A stretch of DNA of 64,000 nucleotides, taken from Saccharomycopsis fibuligera x Saccharomycopsis cf. fibuligera. Lineage: Eukaryota > Ascomycota > Saccharomycetes > Ascoideales > Saccharomycopsidaceae. Shown here piece by piece: positions 43,603-53,967 of this stretch. The stretch is taken from NCBI GenBank assembly GCA_001936135.1, contig CP012814.1:496001-560000 (forward strand), in the 5' to 3' direction. The position numbers were made by a program, and so were the translations under genes. Below the pieces are notes generated by a model. The model ran no database searches, had not been told where the DNA came from, and worked only from the letters and a program-made list of their open reading frames with translations. Within the stretch, counting starts at the first letter, position 1. Each line of letters starts with the position of its first letter.

Positions 43603-45108
43603 ATGGCAGTCAACTTCACCGAACAAACGCCCTTGCTCCAGCAAGACCAGGCTCGCTATACTATCCAGGAACACCAAACCGAGAATGGCGCTAATAATGA
43701 TGCTGAAATTGGCAATGCTACCGCAGGCCTAGTAGGTGATCCGGAGCAAACCAACAGCACAACCACAGTGTCTGCTGAACTCAAATACATAATCATTAAG
43801 TCCATCCCTAATTGTTTCAGTTTTCTTCTCCAGTATTGTATCAATGCCTTTTCTGTGTTTTTCGTCAGTAGGCTCGGTACCGACGAACTTGCCGCTACTT
43901 CGTTAGCCGTCACCACATACTTCATTAGTGGTCCAGCGCTTTTCATGGGCATGGCTACCGCTATTGACACTTTGTGCTCACAAGCATACGGCGCTAAACA
44001 ATATAAGCTTGTGGGTCTTTATTTCCAGAGAAACGTTGCCTTGTCAGTGGTGTTGTTTGTGCCATTGATGATTGTATGGATCAACATGGACAAAATCTTG
44101 AGATTGTACGTTCATGACGATAAGATTATAAACCTTACAAGCCAATACATCCATGTTGCAATCTTCGAGGCGCCAGCATTTATTCTTTACGAAAATGGTA
44201 AGAGATTTATCCAAGCACAAGGAATTTTCCATGCCACTACCTATATCTTAATAATTGTTGTTCCTATTAATTTACTCCTAAACTACTTTTTGATCATCAA
44301 CCCTACCACCGCCATTGGGTTCATGGGCGCTCCAATTTCCGCAGTGCTCAGTTATTGGCTCTTGGCCATTTTGCTATTCGCCTACGTCGTGTTTGTTGAT
44401 GGCTATCAATGTTGGTGTAAGATTGATTTACGCAAGATTTTCAGCAACTTGGGCCAATTAATCAAGCTCAATGTTTATGGTGCCGTTATGGTTCTTTCTG
44501 AATGCCTTGCTTTCCAACTTATTACCATTTTTGCATCGCAAATCAATGTGCTCGAACTTGCTGGACAATCCGTTACTTTCACCATCAGCAATTATTTCTT
44601 CCAGATCCCATTTGCCATCGGAGTAGTAGCATCTACTCGAATCGGTAATTATATTGGTTCCAAACATAAGCAAAACGCTAAAATTGCCACCCGTACCGTT
44701 TACACCATTGCCATCAGCTTGGGATTCACTAACTGCATAGTGGCAATTTTGCTAAGAAACAAAATTGCCCATTATTTTGCCAATGATGATGCAAAACTTG
44801 AAAAAATCATTGCTAAGAGTTTGATCATTGTGGCAATTTTCCAAATGTTGGACTGTGCTTTTAATGTTTGCTCAGCAGCGGTGCTTAGAGCCCAAGGCAG
44901 ACAAAAAATTGGTGGGATTTTGAGTCTTTTGAGTTACTATGTTGTTGGATTGGTATTTGAAGTGTACTTGGGGTTTGTACTAGATTGGAGATTGTTTGGA
45001 TTATGGGCTGGCTTGCTTGTTGGAATGGCATTCTTGTCAATAACCCAAACTTTTTTTGTGGTTAAGTCTAATTGGGATGATATTTTTGAAAAATCAAAAC
45101 ATTATTGA
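43603..45108 (+). CDS. ERC1: MATE-family efflux transporter (Erc1-like)
   Basis: 501 residues. A hydrophilic N terminus (MAVNFTEQTPLLQQDQ) contains a dileucine-type TPLLQQ signal. About twelve transmembrane segments follow with MATE motifs: the start of the first half SIPNCFSFLLQYCINAFSVFF, LGTDELAATSLA, AIDTLCSQAYGA, and in the second half LAGQSVTFTISNYFFQIPFA with GVVASTRIGNYIG. The family exports organic cations or drugs in exchange for H+ or Na+. S. cerevisiae has two members, ERC1 and YDR338C; which one is orthologous cannot be settled here. No in-frame CTG codon was seen despite twelve membrane helices. Confidence 0.9.
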   Translation: MAVNFTEQTPLLQQDQARYTIQEHQTENGANNDAEIGNATAGLVGDPEQTNSTTTVSAELKYIIIKSIPNCFSFLLQYCINAFSVFFVSRLGTDELAATSLAVTTYFISGPALFMGMATAIDTLCSQAYGAKQYKLVGLYFQRNVALSVVLFVPLMIVWINMDKILRLYVHDDKIINLTSQYIHVAIFEAPAFILYENGKRFIQAQGIFHATTYILIIVVPINLLLNYFLIINPTTAIGFMGAPISAVLSYWLLAILLFAYVVFVDGYQCWCKIDLRKIFSNLGQLIKLNVYGAVMVLSECLAFQLITIFASQINVLELAGQSVTFTISNYFFQIPFAIGVVASTRIGNYIGSKHKQNAKIATRTVYTIAISLGFTNCIVAILLRNKIAHYFANDDAKLEKIIAKSLIIVAIFQMLDCAFNVCSAAVLRAQGRQKIGGILSLLSYYVVGLVFEVYLGFVLDWRLFGLWAGLLVGMAFLSITQTFFVVKSNWDDIFEKSKHY

Positions 45109-46420
45109 GCTAGACATTAACCAGAACTTAAAATCGCTGCTTTTTTTTTTCTTCTTGTCTTTTTAATTACATTTCTTTCATTTCTCTACTTTTATGATTA
45201 AAAAAGATTATCCTTCTCAGTGAGTTAACAACTATGTTGCATCACAGAACACACCCTATCAAAACCATTACAACTTCATTCTTATCCCCAGATTCTATTC
45301 AAAGCCACACATGTTTCATATTTTTTTCTCTGTTCATTATTTTTTTTCCTTTCTTTTCCTCAGCTTTTTGAGGATTTTAGTTCTTCATCATACAACATTG
45401 CACAACCAGTCTGTGCATTAAAAGTTTATTCCAGAGATTTTTTTTTTCTTTTCTATTTATTTTGTACGTTCCTCTTTTTTTGCATTTGCCTTTACAAACT
45501 GCTTTTTGTTCATGGTTTTCTCTTCTTTCCCGTTATTAGTCTGTTTGGCTTTCTTTTAATTTGCTTTTTTGTTTTTGTTTTTGTTTTTGTTGTTGAATTA
45601 TTCTCAACTGTTGCTATTTTTGGTAATTTGTCTTATTTGAATAATTTATTTTGATCTGAATAATTGTATTAATAATAACAGTCACGCCAGAAAGTCGAAA
45701 ACCTCTACTGTAAACCTATAATTGTCTTTTGGTATACTGACGAAAATAACGGGTCACTACATGAACTACACGCTTGGCAACGTTTATATCATTGTGCTTC
45801 ATCGACTGATCTTGCCAGAGTTTCACTTAGGGCCATCCACGGATTTTATTCTGCACCTCATCGCTCAGCCTCCTGAGCACAAGTGAATTTTTTTGCAAAC
45901 TCCATTTGGCTTTCTCGCCATTTACTAAAGCAGGTTGCTTGTTTTTAACTTACGCGCAGAAACGTTGAAAGGGTGGTGTAGCAAAATTTCCCGGTTTACC
46001 TGTTTTCGACCGCTAATTAATTTAGAGCGGTGTCCAAAAAAATGGTTCCAAAGATTCTACTGCTTTTCTATACAGGCTAGAGTCAAATACTTTGGACAAA
46101 AACTCATGCTCAAATGAGCAAATAAAAAAAAAAAAAAAAAAAAAAAAATATCTACGATAACCAGCTAACTAACAAAGTGTAATATTAATGTACATTATAT
46201 AAATACAAAATTTATTGCAAAAAAAACCGACTCGTAAACCCAGTACCCATCTAAAAAATAGACATTTAAAAAGAGAAAAAAAACAAGAATTAGCTATAAT
46301 GAATAATACGCGTGCTCCACAGAACACAGAACGCGTAGTTTTCTGTCATCATAAATACAAACATCGAAACAAAACGAGATAGAAAGAAATGTGCAAAAGA
46401 AATTCCAATCTTCAAGATCC
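45109..46420. other. Convergent region between ERC1-like gene and H2B copy 2
   Basis: 1,312 bp. It is T-rich to 45600, including GTTTTT repeats near 45563-45585. An A run of 29 or more lies at 46121-46148. Two ACGCGT sites at 46308-46313 and 46331-46336 lie 85-115 bp beyond the H2B stop. No gene recognised. Confidence 0.5.
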
Positions 46421-46819
46421 TTAAGCAGCAGAAGAGTATTTGGTAACAGCACGAGTACCTTCGGAAACAGCGTGCTTGGCCAATTCACCAGGCAAGATCA
46501 ATCTGACAGCAGTTTGGATTTCTCTGGCAGAAATGGTGGACTTTCTGTTGTAAGCAGCCAACTTGGAAGCTTCGGAAGCAATTCTTTCAAAGATATCGTT
46601 GACAAAAGAGTTCATGATAGAGATGGCTTTCTTGGAGATACCGGTATCTGGATGTGTTTGCTTCAACACCTTGTAGATGTAGGTGTTGTAAGACTCTTTT
46701 CTGGCCTTGTACTTCTTCTTGCCGCCTTCGGATGGGGCAGCGGCGGTCTTTTTAGCGGCAGCTGGCTTCTTGGAAGCTGGAGCCTTAGAGGCTGGTTTCT
46801 TTTCTGCTTTTGGGGCCAT
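46421..46819 (-). CDS. HTB: Histone H2B, copy 2
   Basis: 132 residues, protein identical to copy 1. Five third-position changes distinguish the genes (AAG/AAA and GCT/GCC in KKA, GAC/GAT in NDI, CAG/CAA and GCC/GCT in IQTAV); all lie in the 3' half, and the 5' half is identical. The start ATG is at 46817-46819. The gene shares its promoter with H2A copy 2. Confidence 0.98.
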   Translation of the reverse strand: MAPKAEKKPASKAPASKKPAAAKKTAAAPSEGGKKKYKARKESYNTYIYKVLKQTHPDTGISKKAISIMNSFVNDIFERIASEASKLAAYNRKSTISAREIQTAVRLILPGELAKHAVSEGTRAVTKYSSAA

Positions 46820-47501
46820 TGTGAGTGTGAGTGTGTATGTGGATAAGTATAGATGCTAACAATACAGAGTGTTGTCTAACAAAACCAGATAAAATAATAA
46901 AACAAAAAAAAAACAAGAAACAAGAAATCAGCTTCTCAGCTTTCTGTCTGGGGCCTGCTGCGCTTAAGTACGAAAAAAAATGAAGCGATCGCAACGCAGC
47001 GGCCGCCCGCCTTCCGTTTTGGGAATGGTCCGACCTGAGCACATAAAAACTGCAAAACTCGCTGTCGCTGTGCCAAACGTCGAAATGTGCTGAAAAACAG
47101 GCCCCAGACACCGTGCCAGCGCCTACTGCCACTGCGCGCAGGGCCCGGCACAGTCCATCCCCTGCCCTGATTTCCTGCTGTTTGCCCACTTTTCTGGAAC
47201 AGCACACCAGCAAAAGCCCAAGCGTGTACTTGTGTCTGTTGCCACCGCAGACTAGCAAGTTCTCTCATTGGCCCACGGCGTTTGCCCACCGTGACTGGTC
47301 TTCATCTCCCAGAAGTTATATAATCCCCTGTCTATCCCCCCTCCACGTTGTGTGTTTTCCACTTTCTACATTTCCCTTCTTTCCCTCTCTCTTTCTTTTC
47401 TCTTCCTCAACTCTCTTTCTGGTTATTCTACTACTCACTTCTTTGTGAACAACTTCCCTCATACTCTTCAACTCACTCACACACACAAATAATACTACAC
47501 A
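46820..47501. promoter_or_regulatory. Bidirectional H2A-H2B promoter, copy 2
   Basis: 682 bp, the same length as and by eye identical to 11023-11704 reversed, including the ten-base homopolymer and the TATATAA element upstream of H2A. Confidence 0.85.
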
Positions 47502-47897
47502 ATGTCCGGCGGTAAAGGTGGTAAAGCAGGTTCTGCTCAAAAAGCTTCCCAAACTAGATCTGCTAAAGCTGGTTTGACCTTCCCAGTTGGTAGAGTCCAC
47601 AGACTCTTGAGAAAAGGTAACTACGCTCAAAGAGTTGGTTCTGGTGCCCCAGTGTACTTGACCGCTGTCTTGGAGTATTTGGCTGCTGAAATCTTGGAAT
47701 TGGCCGGTAACGCTGCCAGAGACAACAAGAAGACCAGAATCATCCCAAGACACTTGCAGTTGGCCATCAGAAACGATGAAGAATTGAACAAGTTGTTGGG
47801 ACATGTCACCATTGCCGAAGGTGGTGTGTTGCCAAACATTCACCAAACTTTGTTGCCAAAGAAGACTACCAAGCCAAAAGCTTCCCAAGAATTATAA
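47502..47897 (+). CDS. HTA: Histone H2A, copy 2
   Basis: 131 residues, identical to copy 1 in protein and apparently in DNA. It ends in KASQEL with the SQE motif. The identity to copy 1 continues only five bases past the stop codon, so the two H2A genes have different 3' UTRs and could be separately regulated after transcription. Confidence 0.98.
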   Translation: MSGGKGGKAGSAQKASQTRSAKAGLTFPVGRVHRLLRKGNYAQRVGSGAPVYLTAVLEYLAAEILELAGNAARDNKKTRIIPRHLQLAIRNDEELNKLLGHVTIAEGGVLPNIHQTLLPKKTTKPKASQEL

Positions 47898-48655
47898 GCA
47901 AAAAACGCTCTAAATTGATAAGCATCGCTGATCATTTTTCTTTACCTAATGCTGCTATAATTTTTTTTTCTTTTGCCTTCTTCACTTCGTTGTCTCACTG
48001 TTCTGTTTTCTTACATGATCTTTTTTTTTCTATTTCTATTTCTATTTCTTTCGGCTTCCTTTTAACTTTGTACGGTTAGTTTCTTTTTTCTATTTTTCAT
48101 TTTCTGGGTTAATATTTGGTTTTTAATGGTTCTGTCTGCTGGTGTGATATGCACCGGCAAGAGCGATTGTGTACACTATATATACTTAATCTGTCACGAC
48201 ACGTTACACTTTACACGGTACAGCACCGCAAATGTACATTCTCTGTAACTGATGGCGTTTTTTGCTCCCTCTGATACTTTCTTTCTGCTGAGTTGTCTTG
48301 GTCGCGTACCGTCAACCGCGGAAATGGGTGCGCTGTTGTCGCTTTTCACTGAGCATTAAGCGCGAAACTGCGTGTCCACACGGAAACGGCGATCGGCGCT
48401 TAGCGGTTTACCCTCTCGTCATCGTCAACTTTTTTTTTTTTTTTTTTTTTTCTAATTTTCTGAGGAAAAAAAATTTTTTTTTCCTGCATTGTCAAAATAT
48501 ATAACTAGATCCTTTTTTCTCATCTTTTTAGCCAAATCAAAAAGAAAGAAAAGAACACTCACTCTCCATCTTTCTTTCTTCTTATTTTGGTGTTCTTCCA
48601 TCTATTTATACCCCTACCACCTAGTTTAAATATAACCCCCACCACGGAAGCCAAA
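47898..48655. other. H2A copy 2 to KAP123 intergenic region
   Basis: 758 bp: T-rich 3' flank, a TATATATA-type stretch near 48176-48184, and a 22-T run at 48430-48451 about 200 bp before KAP123. No gene recognised. Confidence 0.45.
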
Positions 48656-51600
48656 ATGAGTCAAGAATTTATTTCCTCCTTGGAAGCTACTTTGAAGCTC
48701 ATTATCCTTCCGGATACTGCTACTGTCAAGAAAGCCACCACCAAGCTTTCTAAGGAGTTTTACCCAAACCCTGACAGTTTGCCAGCAATGATCCATATCT
48801 TGCAACATCACCCAGAAGACCAAATAAAACAATTGGCTGCCATTGAAGCCAGAAAACTCGTGCTTAACCACTGGGAAAATGTGGATCCTCAAGTCAAAGC
48901 TCAAATCAGATCATCCGTGTTGGAGTTCACTTTGCAAACCAAAAATAAGCAAGTGGCACATAATTCTGCTAGAGTTGTTTCCACCATTGGTGAACAAGAC
49001 TTGGAAAATGACCAATGGCCTGATTTGTTGAACATTCTTGTTGCTCAAGCTAGCAGCACCGATGTTCAAACTAAAGAAACCGCCGTTTACATTATTTACG
49101 CACTTTTGGAAACTTTCTGTGAACCTCTCATTAACCATGCTGCTGACTTTTTGAGTCTTTTTGCCAAATCTTTGAACGACGCTGACTCTTTGGACGTCAG
49201 AGTTCACTCTTTGTTGGCATTGTCTATTGTTGGTAACTACTTGGAAGAACAAGGTGGAGAAATTGATGACAATTTGGCACAACAATTCAGAGAATTGATC
49301 ACTCCAATGGTCAATGTCTTGAAAGCAGTTATTGAGGCTGAGGATTTGCCAAATGCCAGATTACTTTTTAATGCTTTTAATGATTTTGCCTTCTACGATG
49401 CTAAACTTGTTGGTGACAACTTGCTTTTGTTGATCAAGGTTTTCACTGAAATTGCTCTTACTAAAGATTTGGATGACGATTACAGATTAATGGCATTGCA
49501 ATTCTTGGTTAGAGTTGTTCCATTGAGAAAATCCAAAATCATTAGCAAAAAAATGGGTCCAGAATTGACTTTAGCTGGTCTTAAGATTGCTTCTGGTGAA
49601 GTTGATGAAGATGAAGAATTGAACAACGAAGATGAAGAAAACGAAAATGAAGAAAGTACCCCAGAGTCCTTAGCTTTGAGATTGTTGGCTGAATTATCTA
49701 ATGAGTTGCCACCATCTCAAGTCATTACCCCAGTTTTCAACCAATTGCAAGGTCTTATTGAATCCGCTAATCCATATGAAAGAAGAGCCGGCTTGTTGAG
49801 TGTTGGTGTTATTGCTGCTGGTGCTCCAGATTTCATCACCAGCTACTTGCCAAAACTCGTGCCAGTTCTTATTACTGGTTTGAAAGACTCTCAACCAATT
49901 GTCAAAGTTGCTGCCTTGAGAACCATTAGTGAATTGACCGGTGAATTGCAAAACACTTTGGCTGAATACCACCAATCTCTTTTGCCATTGATTATCAACA
50001 TCACTGACAGTGCCACTAATGTTATGATTTACAAATATGGTACTTATGCTCTCGATGGTATTATCGAATACATGGACCACGATGCCATTGGACAATACTT
50101 GCAACCATTGATGAACAAATTGTTTGAAATGTTGCAAAAATTAAACAGTGCTACCTTGAAGACTGCTGTTGTTTCCGCTATTGGATCTACTGCTTTTGCC
50201 GCTGGTCGCGCTTTCATTCCATACTTTGATGACTCTTTGAAATTCTTGGAGCCATTGATTCAAATGAGCGAGTCCACCGAAGGTCTCAGTGAAACTGACA
50301 TTGAATTGAAAGCATCTACTTTCGAAAACATTTCCACTATGGCTAGAGCCGTTGGTGCTGAATCATTTGCCAAATTTGCTGAACCATTGATTAACTCTGC
50401 TTACACTTGTATCAACTCTGACAGTGCTAGATTAAGAGAATCTGGTTTCACCTTTATTGGTAACATGGCTAAGGTTTACGGTGCTGATTTCGGAGCCTTT
50501 TTGCCAAAATTGATTCCAGCCATTGTCAAATGTTTGAACCAAGATGAATTGAAATTCAATGCTGAAGACTTGGAAAATGAAGTTGCTGCTGAAGAGGCCG
50601 CTGCTGCTGCCGCCGCTGACGAAGCTGACGAAGCTGAAGGCGATGACTTTGGTGCTGACGATATTGACGACAAGTTCGGTATCCACACTGGTATCACCAT
50701 GGAAAAGGAAATCGCTGCTATTGCTCTTGGTGAATTAGCTAGTGCCACCAAGAACCAATTCACTCAATACGTGCAAGAAGTCGTTCAAGTCTTGTTGGAC
50801 CAAGTGGAAAACTCATTCAGTATTGGTACTATTGCCCTTAGCACTTTGTGGAAAATTGCCACTGCCTTGTACCAAAACAATGTCAACTTGGAAAAATTCC
50901 CAGTTGGTGCTGTTAGCGACAGCTATGTGCCAGAAGAAATTTTGTCCATTATCAAGGTTGTTAGAGAAAAATCTATTGGTATGCTTGTTGAAGAATACGA
51001 CATTTCCACTGTCCACAACATTTTGGTCAACTTCAATGATGCTTTGAGAGACATTGGTGCTATTGCTATCATGGATCATGGTGACTCTTCTCTTTTGGAA
51101 AAGCTTTGCGTTGAAGTTATGAAGTTGTTCAAAGGTGAACATTTCTGTCAAGCTGAGGATGACAAGGAAGAAGGTGAAGAAATCGACTCTTCTGAAGCTG
51201 AAATTTTGTTATTCGACAGCAGTTTGGAAGTTCTTGTTGCCTTGGCCATTACCCTTGGTAATGACTTCAACCGTATCTTTGCTTCTTTCAAGGACATTGT
51301 TTACAAGTCTGCCTCTTCTCAATCCAAAAACAAGAGATCAATCACTATTGGTGCCTTGGCTGAAATTGCCGGTGGCTTGAAGGAAAACAATCAGTACGCT
51401 GAGGAATTGTTGACCCGTTTTGTTGATTCATTGACCAATGATTCGTACTTGGACGTCAAGAGTAATGCTGCTTTTGGTATCGGTACCATCATTTTCAACT
51501 CTCCAAATGACTTCAGCAGTGCTTATCCAAACATTTTGTCCTCTTTGTCCAGCTTGCTCAATAAGGCTGAAGTGGAACAAAGAAGAGACATTGACGACGA

Positions 51601-52039
51601 AGAAACCCAGGACGTTATCTCTAGATCTTATGCTAACGCATGTGGCTGTGTTGCTAGATTAGCTCTCAAGCAAACCAATGCCGTTCCATTGGATCAAATT
51701 GTCCCTGTGCTTGTTTCCCACTTGCCTTTGGATAGCGCCTACGAAGAAAACACTCCAATTTTCAACTTGATTATCCAATTGTACCAAAACAATGCTGATG
51801 TTATTGAGCCATTCACCGGCAAATTGGTGGAAGTCTTTGCTGAAGTTTTCAAAAAGGACCAAGAAAGACAAAAATTGGAAAGTGAGTCCACTTTGGGAAG
51901 AGAACAAAACATTGATACTTTGAGACAATTCCAAGCCGGTGGATTGAGAGAACAAGTTGTTGAGTTGTTGAAGTATATCAACGGGAAGCATAATGGTGTT
52001 GTTGCTCAAAATGCAATTTTGGCTCATGTTATTGCTTGA
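48656..52039 (+). CDS. KAP123: Karyopherin beta, Kap123/importin-4 type
   Basis: 1,127 residues from the ATG at 48656-48658 (MSQEFISSLEATLKLI). The open frame extends upstream without ATG. The whole length is HEAT repeats. It follows yeast Kap123 closely from the N terminus (SLPAMIHILQHHPEDQIKQL) through TFENISTMARAV and SARLRESGFTFIGNMAKVYG to the C-terminal VVAQNAILAHVIA. Acidic loops occur near residues 315-335 and 650. Kap123 imports ribosomal proteins and histones H3/H4 before assembly, in a Ran-GTP-dependent manner. Strong codon bias and no CTG codon indicate high expression. Confidence 0.97.
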   Translation: MSQEFISSLEATLKLIILPDTATVKKATTKLSKEFYPNPDSLPAMIHILQHHPEDQIKQLAAIEARKLVLNHWENVDPQVKAQIRSSVLEFTLQTKNKQVAHNSARVVSTIGEQDLENDQWPDLLNILVAQASSTDVQTKETAVYIIYALLETFCEPLINHAADFLSLFAKSLNDADSLDVRVHSLLALSIVGNYLEEQGGEIDDNLAQQFRELITPMVNVLKAVIEAEDLPNARLLFNAFNDFAFYDAKLVGDNLLLLIKVFTEIALTKDLDDDYRLMALQFLVRVVPLRKSKIISKKMGPELTLAGLKIASGEVDEDEELNNEDEENENEESTPESLALRLLAELSNELPPSQVITPVFNQLQGLIESANPYERRAGLLSVGVIAAGAPDFITSYLPKLVPVLITGLKDSQPIVKVAALRTISELTGELQNTLAEYHQSLLPLIINITDSATNVMIYKYGTYALDGIIEYMDHDAIGQYLQPLMNKLFEMLQKLNSATLKTAVVSAIGSTAFAAGRAFIPYFDDSLKFLEPLIQMSESTEGLSETDIELKASTFENISTMARAVGAESFAKFAEPLINSAYTCINSDSARLRESGFTFIGNMAKVYGADFGAFLPKLIPAIVKCLNQDELKFNAEDLENEVAAEEAAAAAAADEADEAEGDDFGADDIDDKFGIHTGITMEKEIAAIALGELASATKNQFTQYVQEVVQVLLDQVENSFSIGTIALSTLWKIATALYQNNVNLEKFPVGAVSDSYVPEEILSIIKVVREKSIGMLVEEYDISTVHNILVNFNDALRDIGAIAIMDHGDSSLLEKLCVEVMKLFKGEHFCQAEDDKEEGEEIDSSEAEILLFDSSLEVLVALAITLGNDFNRIFASFKDIVYKSASSQSKNKRSITIGALAEIAGGLKENNQYAEELLTRFVDSLTNDSYLDVKSNAAFGIGTIIFNSPNDFSSAYPNILSSLSSLLNKAEVEQRRDIDDEETQDVISRSYANACGCVARLALKQTNAVPLDQIVPVLVSHLPLDSAYEENTPIFNLIIQLYQNNADVIEPFTGKLVEVFAEVFKKDQERQKLESESTLGREQNIDTLRQFQAGGLREQVVELLKYINGKHNGVVAQNAILAHVIA

Positions 52040-53967
52040 GTTATCTGACCCATTGTTTCCATGGATTATATTTTTTCGTTTCTTTTTTCTCGTTCTTTCT
52101 TGTTTTTAGTCCATTGCTTTTTTTTTATTGTTGTTTTGATTTAAAACTTTTCTGATTTTGCTTTTTTTCTGTTTAATATATTTTAGTCATTTACTATATT
52201 ATTGCCTTTTATTATTATACCCATTTCCCATTTATCCTTCCCATTCTACTACATAAGTTCTCCACTACATTTTTTAATCTATCGCACCTTTTATCATATT
52301 TTATATTTCATAATAATAGTCTTATAATTTTACATTTTGTTTTCTCATAGCTCATACTTGGCTTTCAATTGATCTTGTTTTTGTTTTATTTGTTACACAT
52401 TATTCTATTTTTTAGTCAGTTTCCTAATAAGCGATAAGTTTTCAAGTTGATTAGAGTTCTCTGAGTTCTAAAATTTGCCTTGTCGATGTTATCCAACTAC
52501 GCAGTTCAGTTCGTTTACCTTTTCTCGTCATCGTTGATCTACGTTTTTCCAAAAACCATAATAGTTTTGGTAATTTCGAATACTCGTTTTCAATCATTAG
52601 TACCACCATCGCACATAGTTGTATAGCTGTGCGACTGACAACGCGCAGTACAACCAACACGGTGTCAATCGGAGCTACAGCATATATGAAGGCCACAGAC
52701 AATAGACACTTCTGGCGACATTTCATGATTATTGTAAAATGTAAGATGTAAAATGTAAAATGTAAAAAGCGTAATGCGCACTGTGCAATTGCATGTAATA
52801 ATGTGCAAACATCACGGGGTTTTCCGTTGTAGACGCGCCATTAAAATTTGTCGTTCGCCACGATCAAGGACATAGCCATACAGGACATGGATCATAAACC
52901 GTAGATTGAAACGATAATGTTCTTTAAAAATCGAGGGTTTACGATTACGTTACAGTGTTCAAGATCCAAACAAATTAGACTCAAAAAGACGCGGAAGCAA
53001 AATTATGTACGGCTGGCTAATTTTGGCTATTGGTTGATTGTCCATTGATTGTCCATTGATTGTCAACTGATTGTCAATTGTCTGGTTTTGGAGAAATGCC
53101 GGGTCCAGCTTATTTTTGTTTTTTCTTGAGCCCATTGGTTGACGTATGCGAAGATTAAAAATAAGAATGAGAAATCAGGGGTAAAGTGCTTTTGAAGGAG
53201 AGTGATGATTGATAGGACAGATGGATCGGGTGCGGATGGGGGATTGTTTTGTAGAGCGTAGCGAGTCCAGTTTATATGTCCAGCGAGCGTGGCTTGTGTG
53301 TGTATGTGCGGTATCTCATATATGGCGGTGTGGCTTGTCGGATGACATGCTGCCAAATGTTAACATGAATTGTCTTTTGTGCACTAGTGTGGTACTCCAA
53401 AGTGCACTCCAGAGCATTCTACAGAGAGTGTGTGTTTCTCTTCACTCTCTAGAGTGTGCTCAGTACAAAAAATCGGCACAACGCGATAGGCCAGCAACCG
53501 ACGGCGGGCGGCGCTGCGGTTCCTCGCTCGGAGCGCAGCTGCGGTTGCCCGGATCGTCGCTGGTGGAACCGCCGCTCCGCGTGCGTGACCAGTGTTCCTG
53601 CTGCTGGCTGTACCCTGTTACAGTGGGACAGCCTCTTGCTTACCACCAGCGTTCCCGCCACACCTTTCCCACTCACTCAGTACTTACGGCCCCATGGAAA
53701 CACAACTTTCCGCATCCTACGGGACCCGTCCACAGGTCACCGCTGCTAGCAGCTGCGAGCAGCATCCCACAGCAGCAGGTAGCAGGGCCCCGGTATATAA
53801 ACTGGCGGCGGTCTGGCGTGGAGCTCCAATCGCCAACTCCCAGCTCGTACGAAGTTCTCTCCTTCTGGTTCTTTTTTCTTCTTCTTCTTCTTCTTCTTTT
53901 CAGCAGTACACTCACTCCCACTACTCTTCATATTCCTATACCCTTAATAGACTCTCCATCCATCATA
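52040..53967. promoter_or_regulatory. KAP123-CIT1 intergenic region with GC-rich CIT1 promoter
   Basis: 1.9 kb. An ATGTAAA-type repeat lies at about 52736-52767. ATTGATTGTC units recur at about 53033-53085, with CCAAT/ATTGG pentamers there and near 53133, compatible with Hap2/3/4/5 control known for CIT1 in S. cerevisiae. A GC-rich block (about 53490-53600, CGG/GCG-rich) and a TATATAAA element near 53791-53799 precede the CIT1 start. A TTC repeat is at 53877-53898. A long frame through this region joins CIT1 exon 1 in phase and is not called. Confidence 0.55.

Larger units (their letters stand above)
46420..47902. repeat. Inverted duplicate unit, copy 2 (H2B-promoter-H2A)
   Basis: Reverse-orientation copy of 10622-12104, about 34.3 kb away. 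See the copy 1 entry for boundaries and differences. Flanking DNA outside the unit is unrelated between the two sites. Confidence 0.9.

Noticed and set aside
47316-47888. 190-codon frame antisense to H2A copy 2 (with its twin at 10636-11208)
   Set aside because: It is the antisense shadow of strongly biased H2A codons and promoter DNA; it appears twice only because the unit is duplicated.
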